Below are positions 10,382 to 22,033 of a stretch of DNA of 64,000 nt, piece after piece; position 1 is the first letter of the stretch, and each line of letters begins with the position of its first letter. A model generated the notes under the pieces. That model ran no database searches. It saw only the letters and a list, made by a program, of their open reading frames with translations, and had not been told where the DNA came from. Source of the stretch: Diplolepis rosae (lineage: Eukaryota > Arthropoda > Insecta > Hymenoptera > Diplolepididae). A program made the position numbers and the translations under genes. The stretch lies in the NCBI GenBank assembly GCA_030998225.1, contig JAPYXD010000522.1, positions 3,782,001 to 3,846,000 of the forward strand, in the 5' to 3' direction.

Positions 10382-11125
10382 GAATCGAAAAAATGAGTGG
10401 CCCATAAATATTCCTATTAAAACTTCCGTGGATTTATTCATTTATGGTATTGTATACATATACAATTTTTGCATGTAAGACTATTTAGTCTATGATATAT
10501 GTACACTGTTGGAAATATTTGGAAATTTACAAAGTTTTTATGTATGCTGGTATGAAAAACGTTAAGATTAAAAATTGTCGCAATATTATAAGATTAGTAC
10601 ACAAATACTTAAAAAGCATGGGATTTCTCAGATTCCATAGATGAGTATAAATCTGAGTTTCACTCAACTGAGTAGTACTTCTCTCTCGACATGTTTGAGA
10701 AGATGTACGACAGATAGGTAATTGAAGGTAGATCGTGTGAGAAGTGGTTTATGGGATATTGGGTATGAAATGAGCAAAGGCCGTTTCACACCGCGAAGCA
10801 GAGAATTATCTGGCTGTGAGCCCAAATTCTAAATTTACGCACGTTTTCGTTTGCCTGGTGACCATACTTGATAGGTAGCAGTGCACTCACTCACATACAA
10901 TCAACTCAAGTGCTTTAGTGCCGCAAAACCATCCACATTTCCCAAAAAAAAAATTTTTTCTGGCATGCGCGTCCGAAGCGCGTACGAAGAATAAAAAAAT
11001 CATAGGAAAGTACATAATAAAAGGAATAGTCACATTAAATAATCAGAACTACTTCATCAGAAAAACCCACCCCCTGAAGTGCCATGATCAGTTAATTTTC
11101 ATCTAATTCTGGATTTTTTCATTGT
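10382..11125. other. gene-free AT-rich spacer
   Basis: No supported gene. A 62-codon open frame near 10,918 has no domain. Confidence 0.5.
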
Positions 11126-11183
11126 TTTACATCAAAATGATTTGAAGTAACGAAAAATAAGTAAGGGTAATTGTATGAGAAAT

Positions 11184-12626
11184 TTACCAAGAAACGACAC
11201 CAGTTCTGAAAAAAACCTTAAGAGTGGACTGGCAAGAGATGAGAGAATCACCAGCTCGGATAGAAACATCGCCCATGCGCTGGCGAGCCCTTGTAAAGAC
11301 ACACAGTTGGGACTTAGGAATCGATATAGAGAGACCCAAGCTACCAAGCCAAGGGGTGAGAGAATCCATAGCCGACTCCAATAGGCTCAGAGCCCGGGCA
11401 GAGTCAGTCACCCTAACATAGAGTAGTAGATCGTCCGCGTACATGGCAGCACGAACCTCGGTGGGAAGAAATCTCTTCAAGAGCCTCAGATGGAGGTTAA
11501 ATAACATCGGTGACAAGACGCCTCCCTGAGGAACACCGACGCCACAAACCCTCGGAGAGGGGTCCGTCGAGGAAAAAGATAGATAGCGTTTGGCAGTAAA
11601 GAATGAGACGAAGTTGATCAGTCTGCCAGGGAGGCGAAGATCACACAGTTGCCTGTAGAGCTCTGCAGGGAGAACAGCGTTGAAAGCCCCCTTGAAGTGG
11701 AGAGCCAGGGGGTAGGAGCTCTCATCTGATCCAAAGCCAGAGAGGAAGTTGCTAACCACCGCAGCCACACAGTCGAGAGAAGAACGACCCCTTCGAAAAC
11801 CGTACTGATTGGGCGGGATCTAATCACCAAATTCCGCCAAGTGCTGCAGCCGCCTCTGCACCAGCCTCTCAAAAAGCTTGCACAAGGTCGGTATAAGAGA
11901 GATAGTGCGGAATTTTTCAGTGCCAGTCTTAGGTATGAAGACGACCAGCGAATCCCTCCACGACTCAGGAAACAGTGAGTCGCGGAACATGCGATTGAAT
12001 AACGCAAGAAGAAACTCGTGCGAGAGAGAAGAGAGTCTCCTGACTACACGATACTCGACCTCGTCCAAACCAGGGGCGGTGCGCATGCCACAATAAGCGA
12101 GAGCAGCAGAGAACTCTCGAAGAGAAAATGAAGCGTTCATCAGATCCGTCTCGTAGACGGACTCGATCCTAGGAAGATCAACCGGCACACGCCACGGCTG
12201 GACAAGCTCGTCCTGCATAGCACGAAACTCGGGGGAATCCGGGGCATTAGTAGCTCCAGAGCATCCCGAGACCCTTCTGGAAGACATGGACCTAACCGTA
12301 CGCCAGATATTATCCAGCCCAGCGGACGGGGATAGAGGTTCGCAGTAAGAGCGAAAAGATTCACTCTTCTGAGATCTCAGAAAGCGTTTCACCTCTTCGT
12401 CCACACGGCGGCAAGCAGCCTTCCCCAACCTAGTCTGATCACGCAAATAATCCTTGATGGCCGATCTCCTCCTAGCAATACCCGCATCACACTTGATGTT
12501 CCACCAAAGCGGTTGAGCCTTTCTCTTACCACGCAGGGAGGAGGGGAGGTACGCGCCGCAAGCCTCCAGAGCAGAGGAGATGCCTGAAAGGAAATCCCCG
12601 TAGATAAATCTGGGGTCATCACCCAA
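11184..12626 (-). pseudogene. reverse transcriptase of the non-LTR element
   Basis: Two stretches in the same frame (12,626-11,820 and 11,817-11,184) are separated by one TAG at about 11,820. The first ends with VVFIPKTGTEKFRTISLIPT (RT motif 1/2). The second has the GFRRGRSSLDCVAAV region, GVPQGGVLSPMLF and the catalytic AMYADDLLLY box. The first palm Asp, expected in the position before FKGAF, is His here (ALHFKGAF), so the enzyme would be dead even without the stop. A frameshift between 12,626 and 12,745 cuts it from the endonuclease. No RNase H region is visible downstream. Confidence 0.88.
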
Positions 12627-12744
12627 CTCGAGCCGAGACTGAAGATACCGTGAAAGTTCGTCGCAGCGAGAACGGAAATCAGGCCAATCAAGATTCTTGA
12701 TGATGTAGCCCCGGCTAGCGGAGCGGACGCGCTGCAGGGACGTG

Positions 12745-13428
12745 TCAAGAGAGATGTGAAAGAGAAGCCGATAAGAAAACCAAATCCAGGTTCTTACACA
12801 GCATTCCTGGACCAGCGAGGAATGTGGGCGATGAGTCGTTCAGAGGAATAAGGTCCAAGTCGGAAACCAGATCGGAGATCAGTCTACCAGCCGCATTAGT
12901 ACAGGGCGAACGCCAAAGGCCAGAATGGGCATTGAGGTCACCGCAGAAGAGAATGGCAGCGCCAGTGGGCACACAAGCAAACAAGGATTGCCATGCCAGA
13001 AGATCGGCGCCCACGTTAGGAGGCATATAAGTACAGACGGTAGCCACAACACCAAGAGGAGAGCGAACAGTAAGGCCAAGCCTCAAAAGCATCCCCGTAG
13101 GGAATCGGGAGATCCATCCTAGTGACGGCGAGCTCGCTCCTGATCAGGACCAGGACACCACCCCCGCGACCCAATTGCCTAACGCATCTAAAGGTCAAGT
13201 AGCCAAAGAACTCGAATACAAAATCCGGAGTAAGTCAGTCTCAGTAACACACAGCATGTCGAGATCGTGGAGAGTGAGCATAGCCTCAATTTCCTGCCAT
13301 TTGTTAAGAACACTATGTGCGTTCCAATTAGCAAACCTAAATCGCCTCCTGGACTCAGACATCCCGGAGCAACAACACCAGAAAACAAGGACAGGCAGAC
13401 AAGTATATACTATCCGTGCGCTGAACAA
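12745..13428 (-). pseudogene. AP-like endonuclease domain of the non-LTR element
   Basis: Two open pieces in different frames. In 13,195-13,428 I see FRFANWNAHSVLNKWQEIEA and LDMLCVTETDL, the start of an exonuclease-endonuclease-phosphatase fold with the catalytic Glu in TET. In 12,745-13,198 are GGGVLVLIRSELAVT, TYMPPN and FCGDLNAHSGLW (the GDxN motif). A frameshift near 13,195 separates them. In intact elements this domain nicks the target for target-primed reverse transcription. Confidence 0.85.
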
Positions 13429-14035
13429 ACCAATGACTGAGTTAGAAGATACAGAAGCGAAAAATTGAATAGTGTAAGCTTAAGATTATTAGGGATTGGA
13501 TAGGACTGCTTATAGCCGAGAAAGAGATCCAACCCACGCAGAGGGAAAGAAAAGAGGAGCAAGGTAGCCTCATAAAATAACAAATAAAATAACAGTAAAC
13601 AAAACAAGAAAGAATGCAATCAGATATAATTATAATTAGGTAGGGCGAGCCATAGCGAATAATGTAGGGAGCCCATTCGAGAAGAGGCACCTAAGAATGC
13701 TGAGAAATCCGGCCAAGAGAGTGCGAAGCGCTCTCCAGAGGGGGGCCCTCAAGGTCCTGGGAGGAAGCACGAACATCCATCAATCGTTTTATGCATTCGC
13801 CACTCCGCTGACTGAGCTCCAGAAGCGACCTCGCAATGTCAATGACGAGTCAGAAGTACACGGTCGGGAAGCAACATCCCCAAGAAGCGATCCCGCCGAG
13901 AGGCGTCCAGAAGAAGCAGCGACACCATGAACCCCGCGGTCCGCCAAGCGAGGCGGCCGCGAGACACCCTGCTCACCAAGAGTGGCCTCGACCTCAGGGA
14001 AGCCACAGTTGTTCCAGAATCTGACACGCATGACC

Positions 14036-14515
14036 TCATACTCGTACCGGAAAATCGGACAGACCCGAGAGGAGGCCGAAGCAATTAGAGCATCGGGCTG
14101 CCCGTACCCCGTGAGAACAATCCCTAGTATGATGATGACCCGCGCAGAACTCACAACAGGGCCTAGAAGATCTACATTGGCTCGAAATGTGTCGAAATCG
14201 CTGGCAGGTATAGCATCTCCTCGGAGGAGGGATAACCGGGAAGAGCTCCAGCTCAAAACCCGGGAGAGAAACGGTAGACGGAATGGTGGTAGTCTTCATG
14301 GTGAGCTCCACTGTATCCAGGGGGGCGCCATCGTTGTCCGTCCTACGTCGAATCGCCGTTACAATGTCCCTACTGCGAGGGTCAAGCCTATTCAAGATGG
14401 ATATCGGGCTATGCCGGGCGTCAATGTCCCTAATAGTCGCCTTCTTGCGAATCATAGAAATGGGGAGGAAGGCCTTATAACCCGCAATCCTGAGATCATG
14501 TGAGGAAAAAAGCAA
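14036..14515 (-). pseudogene. non-LTR retrotransposon ORF1 (gag-like) fragment
   Basis: About 159 codons remain. Near its C-terminal end lie CCHC knuckles: CYTCQRFRHISSQC, then CEFCAGHHHTRDC, then the start of a third (CSNC). Such ORF1 proteins bind the element RNA in LINE-type elements. Upstream minus-strand sequence to about 14,892 is of the same GC-rich kind and may be the N-terminal part in another frame. The ORF is not joined to the endonuclease, and stops separate them. Confidence 0.75.
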
Positions 14516-14892
14516 ATTGGCGTCAGCACGTCCGGTACAGACAATTTTGATCTGATTGAGTCCGTTCCGATGGATGGTGCGCTCACTCTAAATGACCTCG
14601 TCAATCTGGTCGGCAATAGTAAGAGGATCGTACCTGTCCAGATTACGGCCCGGGACAGTGCTTTCCATTAGATCAATAAAAGGGCCATTGGCCGAATCCT
14701 GGTAGACAATTGGCTCCGAGGAGCAATCACGAACCCACAGATACCGCCGACCCAGGACGAAACCGGATTCGCCAACCCCCGCCCAGACGTGAACCCTCGT
14801 CCTCGGGACGGAGCAGATCGTGAGAGTGTCGAAGCGCGCCCAGGTCCAAAGCTCCTACCGCTGGTGGCCATGGCTAAGAGTGAGACAGCCAA

Positions 14893-15909
14893 TCTAAATA
14901 AAGAGCAGAGGCAGAAAAAATTGGAAACAAAGGCAAAATAAAAGCAAGAGGCTGCTCAATTATTCAGTCGAGCACAGACATCAACCGATCGACCAAGCAG
15001 CCAATCGAAAGCAAGTAATTCGGACGGTTCAAACGTTCAAACCAGGGCTTGCCCCTAGGAGAGATTAAGAAATCATGGGTTGAGCTATATGCTAATTAAA
15101 CCAATACAAATACTTAGTAAGGTAGCTATATTCTAATATTAACAGTTCTTAAGATAGAAGATAAATTATGATCAAGTTTACATATCCGTGTACCCAGCCG
15201 CTGACGATCCGTCAGTTGGAGCGAGTGAGAAGGAGTGTAAGTAATAAGGAATTAAATACTAGTAATAGTAATAGGTAAGAAAGAAGTTAATTAGATCCAA
15301 TAATAGTAACTAAAGAATAATAGTAGATACAGTACCACCAAATAGTAAGAATATTCAAAATATAATAAAGTATTTGGAGATATTTACTTACAAAATCACT
15401 CAACTTAATTACTTAACCAAGTTGCTTCAAAATTAAGTAAAGTATATTGTGCAAAATAAATGGGTGAGAGCAACCAGAGTGCTGAGTTTATAAGGTGAGT
15501 AATATGATAAAAGGAGTGAGCGAGATCAGGGGTCAAGCCAAGCACAAGCCAAGCACAGCCAAGCAGCAAACAAATAGTCAAAATATAACATACCAAGAAT
15601 TCATAACTCAGTTCACCTTGATTTTCAGGTTAGGTCAGTAAGACCGTCTCATAATCCAAAAGAATTCTAATTGATCACAAAAATTATGATGAAATTGCCG
15701 CCAATATGTAGGCAGAGGATATATGCCAGAGATTTCCGTAAAACGGGCATCAGCCACACGTCCAAAACTGATAGTGTCACAAACATTTTTAACAGTGTAG
15801 CGCTATGCAATCATTTGTCTTTGATTGATTTTCAGTGAAAGTTGACTGATTGTATAAGAAATTTGTTATCTAATTTTCACTCACTTAACACCTTGTACAC
15901 TTTATTCTT
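14893..15909. other. gene-free spacer
   Basis: May contain the 5' untranslated part of the non-LTR element at its left. The rest is AT-rich with GTAATAGTAATAGG-like simple sequence. Around 15,815-15,870 there are words resembling the CACTGATTC MITE. No gene. Confidence 0.5.
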
Positions 15910-17463
15910 AATTTCTTTGAAACGTTGTAAAAATAATTCCAGACAAGACGCGATATCTTTAAGATTCCTTTTGATTCTACCTTGTTTTCGTTTTCATTTG
16001 TTTTTGCAAACGGCCTGATACATAACATAACTAACAGGAAACCGGTATTAGGGGAGAAGCGGCGAAATTGGCGCGTCGTCTAAATTGGCGCACCCTATTT
16101 TTCAGAAAATGATAACATAACAAAAAATAAAAATAGTTCTATCGTGTGCATTCTTGTATGATATGTATTTGATAGAAAACATTATAAAAATCTAATTGCT
16201 TAATACAGTTTTATTGCGATTAATCGTTTTTTGGCATAATGGTTATGTTCGAAGCCATTGAGTTAAATCGTTAAATAATAGTAATTCAAGGTGAATTAGA
16301 TTAATGCAACGATTTTATAATCTTTGATATTTAATCATACGATTAGGATAGAATATTTGTATGAAAAAATAAGCATTTTACGTAAAAAGTATTTAATTAA
16401 TGAACGATACACTTGCGGCAAAATTGGCGCATACGAGATTCAAATCAGAGGCGAAGTTGGCACACGTGTTGTGTTTCTGGAAACCGGTGACTGAAGTCAA
16501 GTGCTCGGATGTTTATGATTGAAAATATAAAGAAGATAGTAAGTACACAATTATTAATATATAGATATATACATTTGAATGTTGCTGGACTTTTCTGCTA
16601 ATCTTTTTCTTAAGATTTTTGGTGACATGGGAGGTAATGTGGTTCGCAAAACTGATGTAACGACTTTGTAAGGTTATATTCATTTGAACAATCAGTGGTT
16701 AAATTTTTTTTTAAGTTTGAGGTATTAAGGCATTTTAAAAGCGATTTTTAATAATTAATTTGCAGTCTGACAGTGTTTTGAAAGTTTTCTCGATTTTAAG
16801 ATGTGAAAGGAATGTAAGTAAAAAATTTGTATTTTTGATTGTTTGTTTCTATTATTTATAAGTCTTCTAAAGTTAATAATTGTATATACTTCTGATTACA
16901 AATTCAAATGATTCTCTATAAAAATGATTTCAATTTGAATATTCACTTAAATATCCACAATTGCCAGTATTTTATTGTACAAATATAAAATATATTTTAA
17001 CTTTGGCTGGTTTATGTGAATAAAGGTATAAAAAACTTCACATATCTTGATATACTATCTCAAATTTAGTTTCAAATTATAACTACCTCTTTTCATCAAC
17101 CTTTGCTACTGAAATGTAATAATAAATAAATAATTTTCAATGCAATCTTTATCCATTGGAAAGTAAAGAAAAGATATCCAGCTATTAAATAAATATTTTT
17201 TCATAATTTTTAGTCATATACTTTCTTTTTAAACTCGCACTTTCTATTAGGTGCGCCAATTTCGCCGCTTCTCCCTAATATGTATACCGAAAAACGTAAA
17301 GGCGCCAGATGGTGTAGACAGTAACGCTGCTAACGGTGTATCTTGAAACTACTTTTACTATATTTTCCTGTAACATTAATTGAAATAATAATACCAGAAT
17401 ATATATAACCAGAATTTTAACCAATTAGCTTTAGTAAATTTAACCGAACCTTTTTTCAGCGTA
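15910..17463 (-). repeat. right arm of 12-kb inverted repeat (interrupted)
   Basis: The reverse complement matches 5204-5680 block for block, ending with TTTAACCGAACCTTTTTTCA at the outer tip. It is split at 16,051-17,275 by a 1.2-kb TIR element. Removing that insert restores continuity with the left arm across CCGGTATTA. Confidence 0.75.
16051..17275. mobile_element. 1.2-kb non-autonomous TIR element, TA target site
   Basis: The termini GGGAGAAGCGGCGAAATTGG and its exact reverse complement extend inward to GCGC. The element is flanked by TA on both sides, and the unoccupied site can be read in the opposite arm at about 5530-5535 (AATACCGG). Subterminal AAATTGGCGCA repeats occur at about 16,080 and 16,420 and in inverted form at the right end; a degraded AAGTTGGCACA is at about 16,454. 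No ORF of significance. Confidence 0.88.
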
Positions 17464-18269
17464 TAATTAAATGGTTTAAGCAGTTAAATCAAAAAGCATG
17501 TGTCTGGCCTTAGCCAAGAGAATAACAAATAATAGTTTTGCCGTTTTTTGTTTCAGATTATCAGAAAGGTCAAAATCGTTGACCCCGTGTGCCCTGGATT
17601 TTCTTGACAAGGGCGTGGTCAGACATATGAAAGTCAAGTGGGGGATTTTTATAAACAACAAAAAAAAGTGTCAAGAGTTCAAGAATAAACAAAAACATAC
17701 ATAAAAACTACGTCCAAAAATCATTTGTAGTTTTCTCATAATCAATTTTTTAAAATACGGCTCGAAAATAAGGTGTTAGACGTTAAGACACCCTTAAGGG
17801 GTCATTTTACTATCTTACTTTATAAAAAATCAAACATCGCGAAAAAAGGCAAGAAGTACTCAGGAGGATTCATTTGATCAAGCAGAAGGAGTATTATATG
17901 CAGCAGGGATCGCTGATTAAGTATAAGTAATTTTTTTTTACAATTTTTATGTTCCGAAAACTTTAAACGTGTTTTTCTCGAAACAACGTTTTTGCGCTCG
18001 GCGTGCACGATTTCTCAAAAAGTTTTCAACCGATTACTTTCAAATTTTCTACCTTTATTCTAAACGTAAATATCTATGAAGTGACGAAGTGGTTCTTAAA
18101 ATTTTTAATGCTATCGTAGTTAAATTAACAAAATAAAAGCAAAAAAGAAATTGCGATTTTTGAAATTTTTTGTTTAAACTGCCGCCATTTTGTTATTTTG
18201 AATAATGAAAAAAATTCTCTTCGTCAGTTCGTCACTACAGAGCTGTGGTCATACTAATAATGAAAAATT
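17464..18269. other. gene-free spacer
   Basis: Open frames of 60-68 codons here lack domains or codon bias. Nothing supported. Confidence 0.5.
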
Positions 18270-18410
18270 TTTATTTGTTTCAGATGATGCAATCATTGAA
18301 AATTAACTGATTTAGCAGTGAAAAATATGTTGTTCACTGATGAACCAGTAATAGGGAAAATCACTGATTCAATCAGTGAAAATTTGACTGATTCAGATTT
18401 AGAGAGTATG
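18270..18410. mobile_element. fragment of the CTCTAAAC / CACTGATTC MITE family
   Basis: It ends CTGATTCAGATTTAGAGAG, like the right end of the element at 3980-4411, and contains repeated CACTGATT/AATCAGTG words. The left terminus is not recognisable. Confidence 0.65.
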
Positions 18411-19390
18411 GACATGCCTTTTTTTATACACTCTATTCATTGTTAAACATTACCTAAACTAAACAATAGTTTTATGTAAGAAATTTTTTTTGTAAACTTT
18501 GAGACTGCATAAATAAACAGTGAAAATTTTATTTAATTATATACATTAATTGTTGAGAAAAAAATTCTTGAATATCATATTTTTTTTGCTGACATACACG
18601 AAAAAAAATGTATCTGTCACAAGGATTTTTTAGGTTATATCATCCATCAATCATCCATATTTATGGTTAGGATAGTTAATAACATAGCTGGAACGGCGAT
18701 ATGTTTCTTTGTATTTTTTAAGTGTATCGAAGCGTATCTAACTCCTTATTAACGATGCCATAAAGTAAAATTTACATGGTGTTTAAAAAACAAGCATAAT
18801 GATACGTCAGGTGGTACACGTTTAAATTAATGAGTAATATACATTGTATTACACGTGCACATATACAAATACTATAATAATGTAAAATGAGTTTGCAGCA
18901 TTTTGTGGATTTGTTGGATAGGGTGAGGCTTCGTTTAGCACGTAATATAACGCTGCCAGATAGCTATTTATATGTCTAGGTCTACATATACTTAAGAATG
19001 TGGCATATGAACGCATTGGCAATTTATATGCGCGAATCATGAACGTCAACGTGCATATAACGTTACTCTCTATATGCGTTTCAAGTATGTTCAAATGTAT
19101 ATGTATACTGTATATACACCCCGAGGAATCATGCACATGATATTCTGCATTGGATTGGCATACATATATATATACGGCAAGTATGGCGTGCAGCAGCGAC
19201 TTAATGGCTCGCGACTAACGTTCAGGAACGGATATCAAGGTACGTGCACCCTTAATATAATGCATATCCCTGCTGAAAGTATCGGATTGGAATACAAACC
19301 GAACGAATCGGCGTTATTCCGAGCAATTCTGGAATCTATTTCCGAACCATTCCGAAAGACGTATTGTATTTCGTTTGATGAAAAAGGGTC
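18411..19390. other. AT-rich spacer with a stray repeat monomer
   Basis: At about 18,742 the words TTAACGATGCCATAAAGTAA match monomers inside the array at 19,641 and 19,984, so this may be an outlying copy. A 111-codon plus-strand frame at 19,074-19,409 has no recognisable domain. Confidence 0.5.
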
Positions 19391-20180
19391 AAAAATCAAT
19401 CCGACTTAATCCGATTTGATCCGAGGCATCAATCCGAATGAATCCCAACAAGTTTTCAATTCGAATCAATCAGAATTCATTTAAGGTTCAACTTGAAGTG
19501 CAATATCCAAGGTCGGAATGATTTGGATTAATTCGAATTGAAAACTTGGTTTGGATTGGTCTGGATTCATTCGGATTGATGCTTTGGATTGAAGCGGATT
19601 GATTCGGATTGATTTTTGGCCGTTTTCCATAAAAAATTTTATTAACGATGCCATAAAGTAAAATGTATGCGTTTAACTTGAAGTGCAATATCCAAGGTCG
19701 GAATGATTCGGATTAAAAATTCAGTTTGGATCAGTCTAAGCTCAGATGGATTTAGATTGGAAACTTGGCTCGGATTCGTTCGGACTGATGCTTTGGATTG
19801 AACCGGATAAAGTCGAATTGATTTTTGACCGGAATAATTTAGATTAAAAATTCGGTTTGGATCAATTCAGGCTCTGATTGATTCAGATTGTAGAACTTGG
19901 TTTGGATTGGGTTAGATTCACGCCTTGGATTAAAACGCATTAAGTCGGATTGATTTTTGACTGTTATTCGTCACGCTTTTAATTAACGATGCCATAAAGT
20001 CAAAAGTATACGTTTAACTTAAAGTGCAATATCTAAGGTCGGAATGATTCGGATTGGATAAATCCAAGTTCTGATTGATTCAGATCGTAGATCTTGGTTT
20101 GTATTGGTTCAGATTCATACCATGAATTAAATTGAATTAACCCGGATTGATTTTTGACTGTTTTCCGTCAAAAAATAAAA
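19391..20180 (+). repeat. GGATTGATTCGGATT-rich tandem repeat array
   Basis: Irregular satellite-like block. Landmarks recur: AAGTGCAATATCYAAGGTCG at about 19,495, 19,681 and 20,021; AACGATGCCATAAAGT at about 19,646 and 19,986; and many GGATTGATTCGGATTGAT words. The left part is inverted relative to the rest (CATCAATCCGAATGAATCC at 19,427 against GGATTCATTCGGATTGATG at 19,563). No coding role is apparent. Confidence 0.75.
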
Positions 20181-22033
20181 GCTACATGATGTTTTAAAAT
20201 AAATTGTAATATTAAAGGGCAGAATGATTCGGATAAATTCAAACATTGATAAATACAAGAAAAGAATGTATGTACTGTTTCTTTGAAGAACTCAATATAA
20301 ACGGATAAATAGTTCGAAGGGCAAAATTGAAAAGCTTCTATATCAATTTATATCAACATTGTAATATCTAGTGGACTTATTTCTTAAATAATAAACATTT
20401 TAATAAAAAACATGATTTCTAAGTAACCACCTCTTCTTTATTATAATAATTTAGAGCACCACTTGGGCCATAAAGTAACAAACGATTGTAAAGTGCTAAT
20501 ACTTTTGAAAAATCCAATGACACAAATATCAAACGTAACTACATAATCACAAGAATGTGAAAGATGAAAATATATAGAATTCTCTATTTTCTACTTAAAT
20601 CTACACAACCCTTTAATCCATGTAAGTTTTGTCGTTTTCATTACTTATTTTTTATCCAAATTCAAATATAAAAAGCCTGCTGTGTTATTCAAATAACAGA
20701 GTAATTTATATTCGAATAATAGCAGTTTAATTTTTTTAAGAAGCTACCTATACATTTAAAAGTTTTGCGAAGCGCAGCTATTTCAAAATGTTAATGATTA
20801 GTCGATTCGATGGAATGTGTTGAAATTCTTTGGTTGAATTCTAATAAGAATTAAGATTATTATAAGCAGCGATAATATAATAATGCATAGGAAATTTGAT
20901 ATAGAAAAGTCTCTATTTGATATCTTCTTGCGAAATATGCGATTACTGGTTTGTGATATCATCCACAAATATTCATGGAAATTCTGCTCGCAAGAAGTAT
21001 ATATCAAATAAAAGTGATCTTGTGCTTTATAAATCGATACCTCCTAATATTTTCAACTCTCCACCAATTACATATTTTTTTATTTAAAAGGCAAGCTACA
21101 ACCTTCAGTCTCGTTGGTTATTCCATCTGGACGCCATGCCAGACTTCAATGAAGATAATTAATCTTTTCAATTTATAAAGAAGTCTGTCATGTTTACATT
21201 AAATAATTGAAGGTTTAGTCATTTTCAAATCACAGAGCATCTTAGAAGCATTTTTAAATATTCGTCAAAATAAAAAGCAATAATCGATTAAACTTTTTAA
21301 TCCTAGTATATAATTCTATAATCACATATACTTACACTTAAATATGCAGGTAGTTTAGCTTTAGTCTTTCGAGAATTAATTTTAAAAACGCTAATAAGGA
21401 CTCAATACAACAAAAAACTTGAATGGAAAATTGTATAAGTTAAATATATTTCGCAAGATTTATCTAAATTTCTCTTTTTATTTTTTGGTAACGATACTAT
21501 GGGTGTATATCCAAAGATATACTCACATCGTAAAAGCTATCTAATACTCAGAATATAAATGCCAACTATAAAACAGAGGCAAGTCAGATTCACAACAATA
21601 AGTACTCAGTTTCAGTTTTTTCGTTTTGTTATTGAATTATTAACAAATCGTATAATGCGATCAATTTATCACAACACAAAGACATTTAAAAAACATAAAT
21701 GTGACGTTATCTGAGTTTTTAATTACATGTTCAACTTTAATTTAGAATTTTAGATTCTAAAAATATACATCTACAAAATAAAAGTAACCAAAAAATTGAT
21801 TTCTAAGAAAATTGCATTCCTTGCCCAATTTTTTATCACATATTACAATTATTCCAACGATTGTCAATAAAGACGTTATCGAATAAAACTGAAACAGATT
21901 TCTCTCATTCTTAGTAAAAAAAGAAAAAAATTCGACTATTTTGCGAAAATTATTTCGCAAAAACTCAGCAAATAATGCTGCGCATAAAGATACTTTTTGG
22001 CTAAGAAAGCAAAAAGTTTCACAAACTAGAAAA
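20181..22033. other. gene-free AT-rich region downstream of the GRIP gene
   Basis: Contains no supported gene. Part of it is presumably 3' UTR of the minus-strand GRIP-domain gene that stops at 22,034. No structural RNA recognised. Confidence 0.5.

Larger units (their letters stand above)
11126..14892 (-). mobile_element. non-LTR (LINE-type) retrotransposon, degenerate
   Basis: Minus-strand element noticeably richer in GC than its surroundings, which marks it as foreign to the AT-rich neighbourhood. Order on the minus strand: ORF1 with zinc knuckles (14.5-14.0 kb), AP-type endonuclease (13.43-12.75 kb) and reverse transcriptase (12.63-11.18 kb). It ends shortly after the RT palm/thumb region with no recognisable 3' tail, so the 3' end looks truncated near 11,126. 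The 5' boundary is uncertain. YADD in the RT fits the I/R1/LOA group; the clade is inferred. Broken by at least one stop and two frameshifts. Confidence 0.85.

Noticed and set aside
13697..14503. Plus-strand open frames in the GC-rich block
   Set aside because: They are opposite-strand shadows of the non-LTR ORF1 region, which carries real CCHC motifs on the minus strand.
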